NCBI GenBank assembly: GCA_947044405.1
Contig: CAMRHE010000457.1
Span: 794,001 to 858,000, forward strand
Direction: 5' to 3'
Origin: Leptodactylus fallax
Lineage: Eukaryota > Chordata > Amphibia > Anura > Leptodactylidae
DNA: 64,000 nucleotides
The position numbers and the translations under genes are program-made. The notes beneath the pieces are model-generated. The model was not told where the DNA came from and did not search any database. It saw only the letters and a list, made by a program, of their open reading frames with translations. This document shows, one piece after another, positions 11,834-23,775 of the stretch; position 1 is the first letter of the stretch, and the number at the start of each line of letters is the position of its first letter.

Positions 11834-11945
11834 CAAATACAGCACAACATGTGTATATGTCCCATAGTGGCCCCTGCACACAATATAATGTCATATAACG
11901 GCCCCTCCACACAGTATAATGTCCCATAGTGGCCCCTCCACACAT
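11834..11945. repeat. Fragment of the hAT-like array unit
   Basis: Three copies of the same cccatagtggcccctgcacaca type unit as in the copies at 10.3, 20.3 and 45.6 kb, without recognisable ends. The stretch 11946-13031 otherwise holds only the hairpin at 12486-12535. Confidence 0.6.
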
Positions 11946-12485
11946 TTTTAATTTTTATGTCCCATTTTGTTATTGATCATAGCACCCGAGGGGTATCTTC
12001 TGACTCCAGCGGCAATACATCCAAGTACTGGATCCTGTGCATACGGCATTAAACCGCCAAACTATTACGATGCTGAGCATTAACTACATGTAGTACAGTG
12101 AAGAGCGGGAAGGAGTTAAACATTTTTTTAAGAATTGTTGATGATTTTATTTTTAATTTTCCATGTCATTATATATATAAAACATCTTTTGCTGCTCAGA
12201 AATTCAGTGGAAAAAAACATTGTGTGTTACAATACCAGCAACGGGAAAGAGACTTCATTTCGTCTCATCCTCACATTGAAGAAAAAAGAAACTGGAAAAG
12301 TAAAAACATGTGAAAATGTGAACATTACAGGTTGTTAATGTTAGCTGCAGAATTGTGAGCATTGTCCCCATAGATTTACTAGAGAAAGAAGAAATACAGA
12401 GGATAGTGCAGAAAAAGCTGTTTTAGTTGATAGCTTCAAATGTATGAAACTGTATGCAACTAAGGGGGTGTTCACATTATTGTTA

Positions 12486-12535
12486 TTAATGTCCGTTGCT
12501 GTCTTCCATCATAGGATGACAGCAACGGACATTAA
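12486..12535. repeat. Perfect 18-bp stem hairpin
   Basis: 12486-12503 (ttaatgtccgttgctgtc) is the exact reverse complement of 12518-12535, around a 14-base loop. It probably is the centre of a palindromic MITE, since related flanking sequence (ccgtc atgttt) recurs nearby. Confidence 0.7.
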
Positions 12536-13031
12536 ACTGTCAAAGACAATGGTCACAGACTGATTCTGTGTCTGTTTGCATTGACATTAATGTAAACAAC
12601 ATGATGGACGCTATCTCCGTCATGTTTGTTTACTTCTATAACGGAAGATAAAGTCCTGCATGCAGTAAAAAGTTCTGGACATCAGATTTTGCCGCCCCCT
12701 AGAAAATAATTTATTTTCACTAAATGGCATTTTATTCAGTAATAATAGTTAAACAGAATAAAACCAATATAAATATGTAATCATTGTAATCGTAATGACC
12801 CGCTGGAAAAAAGTTTCCATATAATTTTTTAGGCAGAGTAAACACCATGAAAACAAAACACAAAGTATAATGACAAAATTGTATGTTTTTTATGTGATCC
12901 CCGAAATTGCTATACCATTTTGCCCAAAATGGTGCCAACTAAAACTACAACTCATCATGCAAAAAATAAGCCCTCAAATAGCAATGATAACAGAAAAATA
13001 AAAAAATAATATGTTTTGGAAGGTGGTCATG

Positions 13032-13600
13032 GAAAACTTTTGATTTACTGGCAGTATTTGTGTCATTAATACATTTTATAATATACTTTATTAACATATT
13101 TTGACACTAAGATTTCAGTGTCACATCTGCCTATATTATTTCCAGAGATATCACTGGTTGAAAACAGTCAGAATTAGGATATTTATATCATATATATTAT
13201 GTAGCTGTATATAAATATCCTATTCCCGACTGTGTTTTCAATCAGTGGAAATAATTCAGATAGCACTGCAACCTTAGTGTCACATGACAGAAGAGAATCT
13301 CCTCTGCCATATGATACCAAGCAAGTTTGGTCGTTTTATAATGTCTGAGATATAACTGTATGAAGTGACCCTCCCCAACCCTCATTTTCTCTACATATTA
13401 CACAGCCCCATAGTCCATACACAGTAACATTCAGTGAGAGGCAGGAACAGATCTAAATACAGAAGCAAGAGGAAAGATAAAGAGATGCAGGATTTCACAG
13501 AAAGGAGACAAAATTATATTACAAAATGTCAATAAATTATATTACAAAATGTATTAATGATACAAATACTGCCAGAAAATCAAAAGTTGTCCAAAAGTTT
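13032..13600. mobile_element. Fold-back element, copy 1
   Basis: The left end (aaaacttttgatttactggcag) and the right end (ctgccagaaaatcaaaagttg) are inverted copies, and both run on into attaatacattttataata-type sequence. The longer inverted arms of copy 2 (60300-61010) are only partly kept here. Non-coding. Confidence 0.6.
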
Positions 13601-14788
13601 AGTTATGCTTTAATGCCCAAACAGGGCTGCTTTCATGAAGGGTTAATGTTCCCTAACTGCAGGTATCCAAGTAACTGCAAGTACAAGAGGTAGATCTGAG
13701 GATGACAGATGGTATAAAAATGGTAAATATGCCCTAACTGACATGAGACATAACTGGCATTTAAAAACAATCCTCTGATGCTATGTGTTAAAAGAGTGGT
13801 TTGGCACGAAATGGGTTACCTGGATGATTAGAATGTAAAGCAATGGAAGCCACAGATTACAGAGCAGAAGTAACATTAGGTCACACTGTGCACATATATA
13901 ATAAATAAAAATCAAAAGTATATTCTACTGAAAAATATTTTTAACAAAATGAGATTTGGCACGCAAAGGGTGACTAGGCCAATGAGACTGTATGTAAGAC
14001 AGTGTACACAGTCATAGTATAATGTGCCAGAGCTTCTCCCCCACTCCCGTAATCTCTCTGTCTCTATCTATCCTTCTAAACCAAATAAATCTAATCTATG
14101 CCCCCGTCCTCTCTTATAATTCTGCAGTACTGCAATAATGTTGGTGTTTTCCCCTCTCCCTGTGCTAGTTGTAGTGTCAGTTCTTCTCTCTCTGCTATCA
14201 TCTCAAAGTATAGCTCTTCTCTATGTGCATTATCTTATATAAAGTATATGACATCATCTCTTTGACCTCCCACCCACCACTCATGATAATTTCATAGGCT
14301 GTCAGGTGATGTTACCACAAGCCCACCTGGGTCACACAGTCCATGTGATCCTCCTCTTCTATGCTCTTCTACCTCATATTACACATGGTGGTGGCCATTT
14401 TACAGGTTAATTTGATATTAAACTAAAACTCTTTTAGAATTTGGGTTGAATCCAGTTCATTATGAACCAGTTTTCTCATCTCTACTTATGATTGGCTGTA
14501 CTAAAAGGATTGCTGTCTGCAAGAGATTATTGGGAAACCGGCCAGGCCATGCCCAAAGTCATGTGATTCTTCTTTCATAATCTGAAAAAGTAGTGGCCAC
14601 CATATTAAGCAATTCTTACAGGACAAATCCCAAATGTATTGTACTCGCTGGAATCCAAAACTTTTGAGAAATGCGCAACAAATTCGAGTCATGCCAAATC
14701 AACTCAGTCATCTCTAAAAAATAGCCTTTCTATGCAGTGCTTAATTAAATTCTAAAAGCCATAAAGAGGTGACACAATGATTTTTTAC

Positions 14789-15154
14789 CTGTCACTGTCA
14801 GTTTTGTCCCTTCTCCATACTGAATTAGTTTTCCAGGTTGGTGAGATTCTGTACACAGTCTGAGCATCACAAAGCAGTAATATGTGGAGTTGTCTGACAT
14901 CTGCAGCCCCCGTATATGGAGATCTGCCGCTCCTTTTATTCCTGTCCTTCCTCTATAACTAGGATGAACTATTTCTTTGTAGGGGTGGTAGACATAAGGT
15001 CCGGTTATGTTGCCCACTCTCCAGTAAATATTTACCCCGAGGGTATTTTTCTCCATATATGAACTGTATGAGCAGTTTAGTATCATAGATTCTCCTCTAT
15101 AACCTGTGATGGTATCTGGTTGTATAACATTGAGTGATGAAGAAGATGAGGAAT
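14789..15154 (-). CDS. Gene 1 exon 4: membrane-proximal V-set Ig domain (NKp30-like)
   Basis: A 366-bp exon, phase 1 at both ends, with acceptor gcatttttctag and donor gtaaaaaa. It encodes a Ser-rich lead, the B-strand cysteine in MILNCSYS, the C-strand Trp in NIYWRVG, YRGR (D strand), ADLHIRGLQMSDNSTYYC (E to F strands with the F-strand Cys) and a J-like G strand YGEGTKLTV. This combination of FRGR/YRGR, xLHIR and a J-like end is the pattern of NKp30 (NCR3) and related VJ-type domains. N-glycosylation sites are visible at NIT and NST. It is a close relative of the exon at 62214-62576. NKp30 kinship is inferred from motifs. A PILR-type V domain is the main alternative. Confidence 0.85.
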
Positions 15155-15339
15155 CTAGAAAAATGCAATAAGTTTAAAATTGACTAATCCTAAATGCTTG
15201 TAATTATATTATATTTTAAAATAATAGATTTACACACGGACACAAGCAGATTCATAGTCAATGTTGTATGGGTACTGAGTTTACTACCTATCTATGGATT
15301 TAGGGCCCATAAAGAACAAAACTACAACAAAGGATGTTG

Positions 15340-15950
15340 AGTTGTGGAGAATGGTGGTGGTGTTGAGATGTGAGCTCTGAAAGATGGTGAGCTAGGGAGA
15401 TGGTGAACTGTACAAATGGTGGGGGATGGTGGTCTGTGGAGTGATGGTGACCTATGGAAGAAAGGGAGCTATGGAGAATGGTAAAGGGATGATGAACTAT
15501 GGAGAATTGCGAACTGCAAAAGCTGTGGGGGATAGTGAGCTGTGATGGATGGTTGAATGGGGAGATGTTGAACTGGGGGAATGGTGATCTGTGAAAGATG
15601 GTGAGTTGTGGAGTATGGTGGGCAGAGGCGTAACATGATGCTCCTTGACAACTATCTACCTGGTGTCCTTTAGAATAGTAGTATATTTTATGTGGTAGAC
15701 TCACGAACCAGGGCCTGGTAGTGACTGCTAGCTTTGCACCCCTTATAATTATGCACCTGTGGTGGGGAATGGTGAACTGTGGAATATGGAGGGGGGATGG
15801 TGAGCTGTGGAGGATAGTCAACACTGGGGGATACTGAGCATTAAAAAATGGTGAGCTGTGGAAGATGGTGTGCTGGGGGATGGTGAGATGTGGAAGATGG
15901 TGAGCTGGGGTGAGGTGGACTGGAATTAGTGGAACTTTGGGGTTGTAGGG
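15340..15950. repeat. Degenerate minisatellite, unit about gatggtgagctgtgga
   Basis: Many imperfect copies of a 15-20 bp GT/GA-rich unit (ggtgaactgtggagaatggt and similar). Between about 15620 and 15760 a different short segment interrupts it. The open frames read across it are low-complexity and not genes. Confidence 0.65.
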
Positions 15951-15959
15951 TGGACATCT

Positions 15960-18850
15960 TTGGCGAAATATCAGATAAAGGAAAATAGTTTAATGTCTAA
16001 GTTTAAAAGCGAGATGGGCCTATAATTAGCTGGGATGGTAGCGTCCTTGCTAGTTTTAGTGATAACTGTGATGGACGCGCTATGCATATCTTGGGGGAAT
16101 TTACCACCTTGCAAGATGTGGCTAAACATCTGAAGAAGGTATGGAGAAAGGATAGTTTTGAATATTTTGTATTACGGAGAGGGAAACCATCGGGTACAGG
16201 AGCCTTCCATCATCAATGGCAGCATCATCCAATTCCTTCCTGGTTATGGGGATATTTAAGGCAATAGCCTAGGAATGGGAAACAGAAGGGAGTTGAAGGA
16301 AACAGAGAAAGGAAAGAATCTCCAGGGGTATGGGCCATTGTAGGAACAGAATAGTTTCTGGTAGAACCGGTGAAATTGGGTATAAATGGAATTGGGGTTG
16401 GAAGTCATAGTGCCACGTACTTGGTAAATAGCATCCAGTCTCTGTCGTACCCTCAATTTAGAAAGCCAAGATCTTGTTAGGTAAGTTAGCATATTTATAA
16501 AATCGCATGAGTCCAGCATATGGCCTTTTCCGTCTGATGTGTTAGGACAGAATCATGCTGAAATTTGACATCCCTAATAGACTTGGCGGGATAACGGGAG
16601 CTGGTTGGCCATTTCAAGTTTTAAGAGCTCGCGCTCCATGTCTGTTTGGACCTTAGTTCTTTCACGTTTTAGGCAGGAGACTTCTGCTATAAGAGAACCC
16701 TGAATTGTGGTCTTATGTGCTGCCCAATTAATGGTCGAATCAGTATCTGAGGCACTGTTAAGGGCAAAAAATTGGTTGAGGGCATCTTCAACCCACCCCT
16801 TGATACCAGGGTCAGTCAGTAGGGATTCATTCAAACACTAGTAAGGACGTGGGGCAGGAGAGGGTTGGAAAGCAATATCAACTGATACCAGGTCATGATC
16901 CGATAAACAAGTCAGATACTCATCGGGAAGGCATGCCGGCCTCCTCCAGGGGTTGGACAGACTTCAATGGTCTTTTGAGCTTCAGGAGCCAGGAACAAGA
17001 GGGCCTTTGAGGTAGAGGGTCAGCAGGATTCGGTTCCTCCACCTGTATCCCCTCTAGGTGAAGCACTTGAAGGCTTTCCTTCAAAGATTGAATGAGATAG
17101 TCTTTATTGTTGAGGGTAAAGGCCATGTGGAAGGATAAGTGCTATCAGTAACATATTTGGGCTTTTTGAAGAGCTAGAGTCACAGAGCGCATGATCCTGC
17201 GCTTATCCAGAGTGGCTGGAGCCAGGTCTGCAAAGAGCTCTACTGTTGGGGCCATACCAGGCAGAGGTTGTAGATTCCAGGCTACTGAAAGAATTTGGTC
17301 ATGGTATTCCGGGTAGTGCAGTTTAAGGATAATGTCCCTAGGTATATTTGAATTTTTTGGGCTTCCCGATGCTCAGTGAATATAATCCATATGGAGCAGC
17401 GTGGGGTCAACTTATGGGAGTAGGGCAGTAAACATCATTATAATAGACGTGTGCAGGGTGCTCACAGATTCCAGTACTCCTCTGATCTGGATATTGGCTC
17501 TTCTGAATCTGTTTTCCAGGTCTCTAGTTTTAAGTCAATGACCTCAAGGATTTGTGCATAGTCGCATATTGTCCTCTTTGAGGGTGTCGGCAAACTCATC
17601 CATCCTATCTTCCTCGTCAGCAACTCTAGAGCCCTGGTCCTGGATTTGCTTGGTGAAGTCAGTCACCACCGTAGACAGCTCAGTGGAGAAAAGTTGCTGA
17701 ATTTTGGTGAGAAGAGACGAGGGGTCCAGTTCAGGGGGTTCAGCGTCCGCCATAGGTTTATGATCAGAGGCAGCAAGAGAAATAGTGCTACCATGGGGTG
17801 AGCTACCACCGGCTGAGCCAGAGGGTCACGAAGTTCTGAATAGTTCAGGCAAAGTGTGTCAAGCCGTCAAGTCTTCCCTGAGTTTGCGAGTTTTTGGCTT
17901 TTGGGACCAAGTAGACATGGTAACAAAGCAGTAGATATAAGTTACAGTCTAGCCATTGTTGCTGGTGGGGCAGCTGTGACAGTGAGCTGAATGGTTAACC
18001 AGACATTAGGGGTGTGGAGGACGCACAGCTAAGAGCAGGAGAAAGCACCATAAAGGGTGACAGGGTGCCACAATCACAGTAAAGCATAGAATGTTCAGGC
18101 TAGTTGGCCCCAAGATAGGAGAGGTGCAGGCTGAAGTATAAAAGCAAAACAGTCCAAGAGGGCTACCAGTGTGAGAAAGCAAAGATATAAAGTCCTCCAA
18201 GGAGAGACAAGGCACCACAGGCCACCGCAAAGTCATGCTAGGCAAAGTATGGAGCAGCTGAAAAAGATAACATATAACAGTGGAGCACCACTCACCAGCA
18301 GGGTATGGAAGTGCTGTGCTGCAGGTGTTGAGAAGGAGGTCCAGCAGTCTAGGAGCACTCCAAGGCATGCAGGACTTGGACTCAGCAGGGAAAGCTGCTA
18401 GAGGAGGACTGTAGGAATAATGGTGGCCACCAAGATGGTGGCAGCCACCCAGGAACGGAGATGGAGAGTAGGTGCCAGCGAGTTAGCGGCTCCTGGCGGG
18501 AGCTGCTCATGGTGTCCACAGTGAAGAAAGGAGGTAGTGGTTCGATGAGATGCCACGTGGAGTTTAGAAGCTGGGCAGAAGAGCAGGGGAAGAAGATAGG
18601 GATATGCAGGTAATGGCTGGTCTTGGTTGACGCCAGGGGAGACAATCCGGTGAGCACTCCAGTGGAGCAGAAGATGGCGGAGCGCCATGTGCAGGAGCCA
18701 CAGTGGAAACTGGAATGACAAAAATTTAGTCATCAGGAGAGAGAGGGACCCCTCCAGGGATAGCCAGGGAGAGCAGGATGGGGCTCAGTAGCAGTTGATA
18801 ACAGGGGGCCTGGGTGGGGAACCCCCAAAATTGTCAGTTACAGGTAGGAG
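15960..18850 (-). mobile_element. Old L1 retrotransposon remnant
   Basis: On the minus strand the order is ORF1-like (about 17150-17760), then ORF2-like (15990-16835), truncated at its 3' end. Short stretches match the younger L1 at 33.8-40.5 kb in kind: RLNESLL and the coiled-coil ORF1 beginning MADAEPPELDPSSLLTKIQQ. An aagatggcgg-type 5' region is seen at 18400-18700. Many stops and frameshifts. Confidence 0.7.
16256..17753 (-). pseudogene. L1 ORF1/ORF2 fragments
   Basis: Three decayed pieces. 17544-17753 encodes the start of an ORF1-type RNA-binding protein with a coiled coil (heptad-like LLTKIQQLFSTELSTVVTDF). 16574-16834 and 16256-16519 encode the ORF2 stretch between endonuclease and reverse transcriptase (NESLL, then LSKLRVRQRLDAIYQVRG). 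Neither catalytic domain is kept whole. No function remains. Confidence 0.65.
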
Positions 18851-18869
18851 TGCGGAAGCACACAGAAGA

Positions 18870-19490
18870 CATGTCCGGACAGTTTCAGCACCAGGCCACT
18901 TCCCAGTCTGGTCTGTAGTTAAAGGAGTATTCCCAGCTCTCTGTTTCTCCTGATCTGTTCTCTTCCGTTTTCTGTATATCTCTACTTAGGGGCAAGGCTG
19001 AGCCTTCTCAATAAGATATAATAATAATAACAACAATAATAATTTTTATTTATATAAAATTAACTTATTCTGTAGCACTTTACACTGATGCTGCTGTGTG
19101 TATTATTAGTCCTGTCCGGCCAGAAGTTATTGTGCATGAACGCTTCCAAAGTCAGAATAAAAGTAGCAACATGTTCACAAGTGTGGCCACTAGAGTTGGA
19201 CGAATCAATTTGTAAGGAACCAGACCTTCAGACCCCTTATTATAATAGGTGGAGGCCCAGGGAAAAACTTGTTGCCTCCAGATTTCTATCTCTGCCTCCT
19301 CAGTAACAGAGCTCCCCTGTGATATCATGTGCCCAATCACAGGCCTCAGTGGTGACATAGACACGCTAACCATCATGACATCACAGGAGAGTCAGACTCA
19401 AAGAATAGGCAGATACAGAGCTCCAGACACCACGAGGAGACCCAAAAGAGGTAACGGAAAATTAGTATAAATGTTTTTACTTTTCACATC
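18870..19490. repeat. Repeat block matching 63562-63850
   Basis: The run ggtctggtctgtag, then taaaggagtattcccagctc, an ataataata-rich L2-like tail, atgacatcacaggagagt and cccaaaagaggtaacggaa recur in the same order and orientation at 63562-63850. It may extend the 13-15 kb / 60-62 kb duplication, with different insertions in between, or be a dispersed repeat. Confidence 0.55.
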
Positions 19491-19687
19491 TCCCCTGATT
19501 CTCCACCTATTATATTTTGGGGTGTGAAGAGTTGTAGTTGAACATGTTTGGACGAAGTGGAGGATTGCTATGCCTGAACCCAGGACGAAATGAATCTTTA
19601 GAGGTTCACCCATCTCTAACAGCCACCACTGCAGGATCACAGTGGTGGCTGTAACAAAGGGCAACCATAGATATACACCAACAGGAA

Positions 19688-20553
19688 CAGTGGCATAAAT
19701 ACCGGGGTAGCCACGGTAGCGGCTGCCACAGGGCCTGGGACATTAGGGGGACCGGAGGGCCCCTGATGTTTTTTATTTTTAATAGGCCCCTATTTTTAAT
19801 AGGCCCCTATTTATTTTTAACAGCCCCTATTTACTTACCGATCATCGCTCCTGGTCACGGCCGCCTGTGCTTCCCATTCTGTGGAAGCGCAGGTGGCTGT
19901 GAGCAGCAGCAGGGATCAGTAAGTAAAGCCACAGGCCGCGAACCCCACAGGCCCTCAGACCCCAGAGTATAATGATCGGAGGTCCAGGGGAGGTGAGGGA
20001 ACATAAAAAACACTGTTACTTATCTCTCCTGCACTCGAGCAGGCTTCGGGCCTCCTTGGTGACATCATTATGCGTTGCGACGCATGCCTGGCTCACGTGA
20101 CGTCTGGTCCAACATTGAATAAGGCTGAAAGTAGCAGGGAGTGCGCCGGGGCCAAGGAGAGGTAAGTAACATTGCTTTTTATGTTTGTATCCTCCGCTGG
20201 GTCTCCATTCATTATACTCGTTCATTATAATAATTGTTCATGGGTGGTCCACAATGGGGCATAATACTATGTGAAGGAGACACTAAGGGGCATAATACTG
20301 TGTGCAGGGGCCACTTTGGGGCATAATACTGTGTGCAGGGGCCATTATGGGGCATAATAGTGTGTGCAGGGACCATTATGGGGCATAATAATGTGTACAG
20401 GGGCCACTATGGGGCATAATAGTGTGTGTAGGGGGCCACTATGGGGCATAATAGTGTGTGCAGGAATGCAGTTTGTACAGGGGGTGTGGTTGCCGGGGGG
20501 GCCCCATGTCAAATGTTCACTTTGGGGCCCAGTCATTCCTAGTTACGCCACTG
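19688..20553 (-). mobile_element. hAT-like non-autonomous element (copy b, full length)
   Basis: Starts cagtggcataaa and ends gttacgccactg, so the ends are inverted copies of cagtggcgtaa(c), a hAT-type terminus. Flanking 8-mers (aacaggaa / gataggag) could be a diverged target duplication. Inside, from the right, are the cccatagtggcccc-type array (about 20255-20465) and the GC-rich part. No transposase. Confidence 0.7.
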
Positions 20554-21000
20554 GATAGGAGTGTGGTCTGGAGACTATAATAGTTTATTGGGTCTGGAGT
20601 TTGTATCAGTTTAGGGAGTTTTGGTCTGTGTTCTGTCTTTATTTTTGTGTCTTAGTTATTTTGTGATCTGGTCTGAAATTATTTCTGTTGCTGTAGAATC
20701 TGGATATGGTTGGAGGAGATGGGTCAAAAGATGTCTTGGCAGCAAACTCTGGAGTCATCAAGAGAAATCTTCATGGTAGTGACGGAGAAGAAAAGATTCT
20801 CTCTTGAGGCCCCAGAGTATAACATTTTCTCCCCTTTCTTGGGCTCCAGTGTGGCTTTCTCCAGCATTCTGGTTTTCCTCCACGGCTGTTAGCCATGTTC
20901 TCTGTTCCCCGGGTTACTGCTGAGGTCTGTGATTGGGTCTCAGTGGTCATCTGGGGGCATCACAATGTCATCACACTTTGACATTGCAGCATCATCATGG

Positions 21001-21242
21001 GCAGTGGTTAGCACTGTTGTCTTGAGGCACTGGAGTTCTGGTTTCAAATCTAGTTTAGGGCAACATCTACAAGGAGTTTGTATGTTCTCCCAGTATTTGC
21101 ATGGGGTTACTCTGTTATACTCCAAAGACATTCTGATGGGGAATTTAGATTGTGAGCCCTATTTGGGCAATGAGTGATCACGTCTGTGAAGTGCAATGGA
21201 ATCTAATGGTGCTCTACATGTAAGTGAAATAAATAAATGATG
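21001..21242 (+). mobile_element. tRNA-derived SINE with an L2-like tail
   Basis: The head has an A-box-like gtggttagcactg and a B-box-like ggtttcaaatc (21040-21050) at tRNA spacing. The body is aaggagtttgtatgttctcc... The tail aatggtgctctacatgtaag resembles the 3' end of the L2 at 28870 (reverse complement). SINEs often copy the tail of their partner LINE, so this one is probably mobilised by L2. Confidence 0.7.
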
Positions 21243-21590
21243 ATGCCCACCACATGAGCTGGGGGAAATAGAACAGCTGGAAGATCCTATGGCAAAGCCC
21301 GAGAAAGGTGAGTAATTGTTTGTTTTTTTTTTTTACCCACCTTCCCTGTACCCATATATGGACAGCAAAATGGAGGCCAGCTGTCTGCCAATTGGATTGA
21401 TTCGTCTGAGATGTTTGGAAGATTTTGGGAGAATTCATAGGCGTAACTATTCCTGTTTCTCAGTAAGATGTGTCCCTACAGTCTGATAGGGTTAGTGATG
21501 ATTGGACGTCGTTATGCTTGATGTTCTCATTCACCCCAAGAGAAACCAATCCCATAAATTCCCCTTTTACAACACTACATATGTCTTTAC

Positions 21591-21932
21591 CTGCGATGGT
21601 GAGCTCTGTACTGTATCTGCTTTCCTTTATACCATTACTGGTGGTCACACGGCAACAAAAGCGGGAGTGTTCATTTCTCAGAACGCTGAATATACGCAGA
21701 GAGACATCTTCAGGGAAGTTCACAAGAGAAAATCGAGATGTATCTTCTTTATGTGTTTGGCTCCAAGTGTAAATAATCCTGGTCCCAGTATAGAAACATT
21801 CCTTTCTATCTCCAATATACCAGGTCACTTTTTGAACTCCCCTCAGGATCTCCATTGGGTAATGACAGGGGATGATCATCTCTTCTCCTAGGACAGCCAT
21901 CAGTTCCTCCACCTGAGATAACCATTTCCCAC
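21591..21932 (-). CDS. Gene 1 exon 3: second V-set Ig domain (PILR/Siglec-like)
   Basis: A 342-bp exon, phase 1 at both ends, with acceptor tcttctgtttatag and donor gtaaagac. It encodes a V-set domain with B-strand Cys in MIIPCHYP, the C-strand Trp in VTWYIGDRK, RFSLVNFPEDVSLRIFSVL (D-E strands) and the F-strand SRFCCRV, ending in STELTIAG. An extra Cys in the C' region (KECFYTG) and the double Cys in RFCCRV suggest a second disulfide. There is no J-like motif. The domain lies in the middle of the proposed three-domain ectodomain. Because phases are all 1-1, exon skipping would keep the frame. Confidence 0.82.
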
Positions 21933-22297
21933 CTATAAACAGAAGACATGACATATATATGTATAACACACAGTTAATAAAGCCTGGACATTACTGAAGG
22001 ATAACATAATGGTCGTGGTCACACACAACATGCTGATTTTTCCATAATGAAATATTGCAGTGCTTTCCTCTGCAAACTGCAATGGACAAAGCTATGTCAG
22101 GATGAGGCCACACTTTTGCGGAAACGCAGCTCTTTTGTTGCAAATTTTGCTGCTGTTTTTTGAGCCAAAATCAGGAGTGGATTGAGCAAAAGGGAAACGT
22201 CTAAGAGCGTCCATTATATTTCCCATTCCTTTTCAAGCCTTTTTTGGCTCAAAAAACTGCAGCAAAATCTACAATAAAAAATGCTGTGTTTCCTACA

Positions 22298-22416
22298 GAA
22301 CCATGGGGAAGGTGAGCTTCAGGAAAAAACACCCGATTGAGGCTAAGGCCTTAAGATCTTAATCCTTAGCCTCAATCTGGTGTTTTTTTCCTGAAGCTCA
22401 CCTTCACCCATGGTTC
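22298..22416. repeat. Long near-perfect palindrome
   Basis: About 55 bases on each side (starting gaaccatgg and ending ccatggttc) are reverse complements with a few mismatches, around a short centre (ccttaagatcttaa). A less exact palindrome at 22160-22270 (ttttttgagccaaaa / ttttggctcaaaaaa) adjoins. Probably a fold-back MITE centre. Confidence 0.8.
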
Positions 22417-22822
22417 TCTTGCAGCTTTGACCCATAGTAATATCTGACAGTCTATGCTGTTTGGCTACTATATGTCACAGCAGGTTAGTTACATATATAC
22501 ATACATGTTATCTATATCCGGTATTCCTGCACTGTTTTATACTATGTTACAATATTTTGCACTCTTTGATGCTCTGCCTTTAAGAGTTTAATTGAATTGT
22601 GGAAGTGGCATTGTCTCACCGCAGAAGGTGGAAGGAGCTTAGCTTACATATCGGTAGCGCCACCCTTAGGAGTGTTTTGTTCAGTAGATCACATAGTGGA
22701 GAGCTGGAGGTCAGAGCAGATAACTAGTGGCAGAAACCTCTGAAGCTGACTATCCCTAACATCAGGCCTACCCCAGCATCAGGCCTATCCCCAACATCAG
22801 GCTTATTCTCAACTGGCTACCC

Positions 22823-23775
22823 AGGAGCGTAACTATCACAGACTGGGCCCCATAGAAAACTTTTGACTCCCCCCACAGCATAGCGCCCTCTTTCCTAGCC
22901 CTCCCACACAGAAAAAGCACCCCATTTACACACCCTATAATGTCCCAAAGAGGCCTCAACACAATACAGTATAATGTCCCATAGTGGCCCCTCCTCACAG
23001 TGTAATGTCCCATAGTGGTCCTCCCACACAGTATAATGTACCATAGTGGCTCCCCACACAGTATAATGTCCCGAAGTAGCCACTCCACAAAGTATAATGT
23101 CCTATAGCGGCCCCTCTACACTGTTTAATGTCCCATAGTTGCCCCTCCACAGTATAATGTTCCATAGTAGCCCACATGCAGTATAATATCCCATAGCGGC
23201 CCCTCCACACACTATAATGTACCCTGGTGGCCAATCCACACAGTATAATATCCCATATCGGCCCCTCCACACACTATAATGTACCCTAGTGGTTCCTCCA
23301 CACAATATAATATCCCATAGTGGCCCCTCCACACACTATAATGTACCCTAGTGGCCACTCCACACAGTATAATGTCCCATAGTGGCCCCTCCACAGTATA
23401 ATGTTCCATAGTAGCCCACACATAGTATAATATCCCATAGTGGCCCCTCCACACACTATAATGTACTCTAGTGGCCCCTCCACACAGTATAATATCTCAT
23501 AGCGGCCCCTCCACACACTATAATGTACCCTAGTGGCCCCTCTACACAGTATAATATCCCACAGTGGCCCCTCTACACACTATAATGTACCCTAGTGGCC
23601 ACTCCACACAGTATAATGTCCCATAGTAGCCCCTCCACACTATATAATGTCCAATAGCGACCCCTCCACACACTATAATGTCCCATAGTGGCCTGTTACC
23701 TGTTGTGGTTACTGTATAGGCAAGTACCAGCCTATTAAAAAAAAAAGCAGCAGGGGCCCATCGGGCCTCCTAAGG
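22823..23775 (-). mobile_element. hAT-like element with expanded array (copy c)
   Basis: The left end reads gagcgtaactatcac, close to the hAT-like end cagtggcgtaac. From about 22930 to 23700 there are some 20 copies of a 36-37 bp unit with the core cccatagtggcccctccacaca and tataatgt. The array gives long artificial open frames on the minus strand that are not genes. Confidence 0.7.

Larger units (their letters stand above)
13032..15302. repeat. Segmental duplication block, copy 1 (with V3 exon)
   Basis: Aligns by eye and in the same orientation with 60300-62722. The fold-back element, about 1.7 kb of intron (13600-15302 against 61010-62722) and the V-set exon are in the same order, with many runs of 20 or more identical bases. 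The block ends where the two copies carry different repeats. Confidence 0.8.

Noticed and set aside
15300..15824. 174-codon His/Pro/Ser-rich frame on the minus strand
   Set aside because: Produced by the ggtgaactgtgga-type minisatellite. No conserved motif.
18006..18733. Frames of 90-120 codons on the minus strand, Leu/Pro/Ser-rich
   Set aside because: They fall in the 5' region of the old L1 remnant and differ in frame from the ORF1 fragment. No recognised domain.
22768..23516. Several overlapping 60-106 codon frames on the minus strand with repeated LWDIILCG-type units
   Set aside because: They are read-through of the 36-37 bp array in the hAT-like repeat. The unit length is close to a codon multiple, so stops are avoided by chance.
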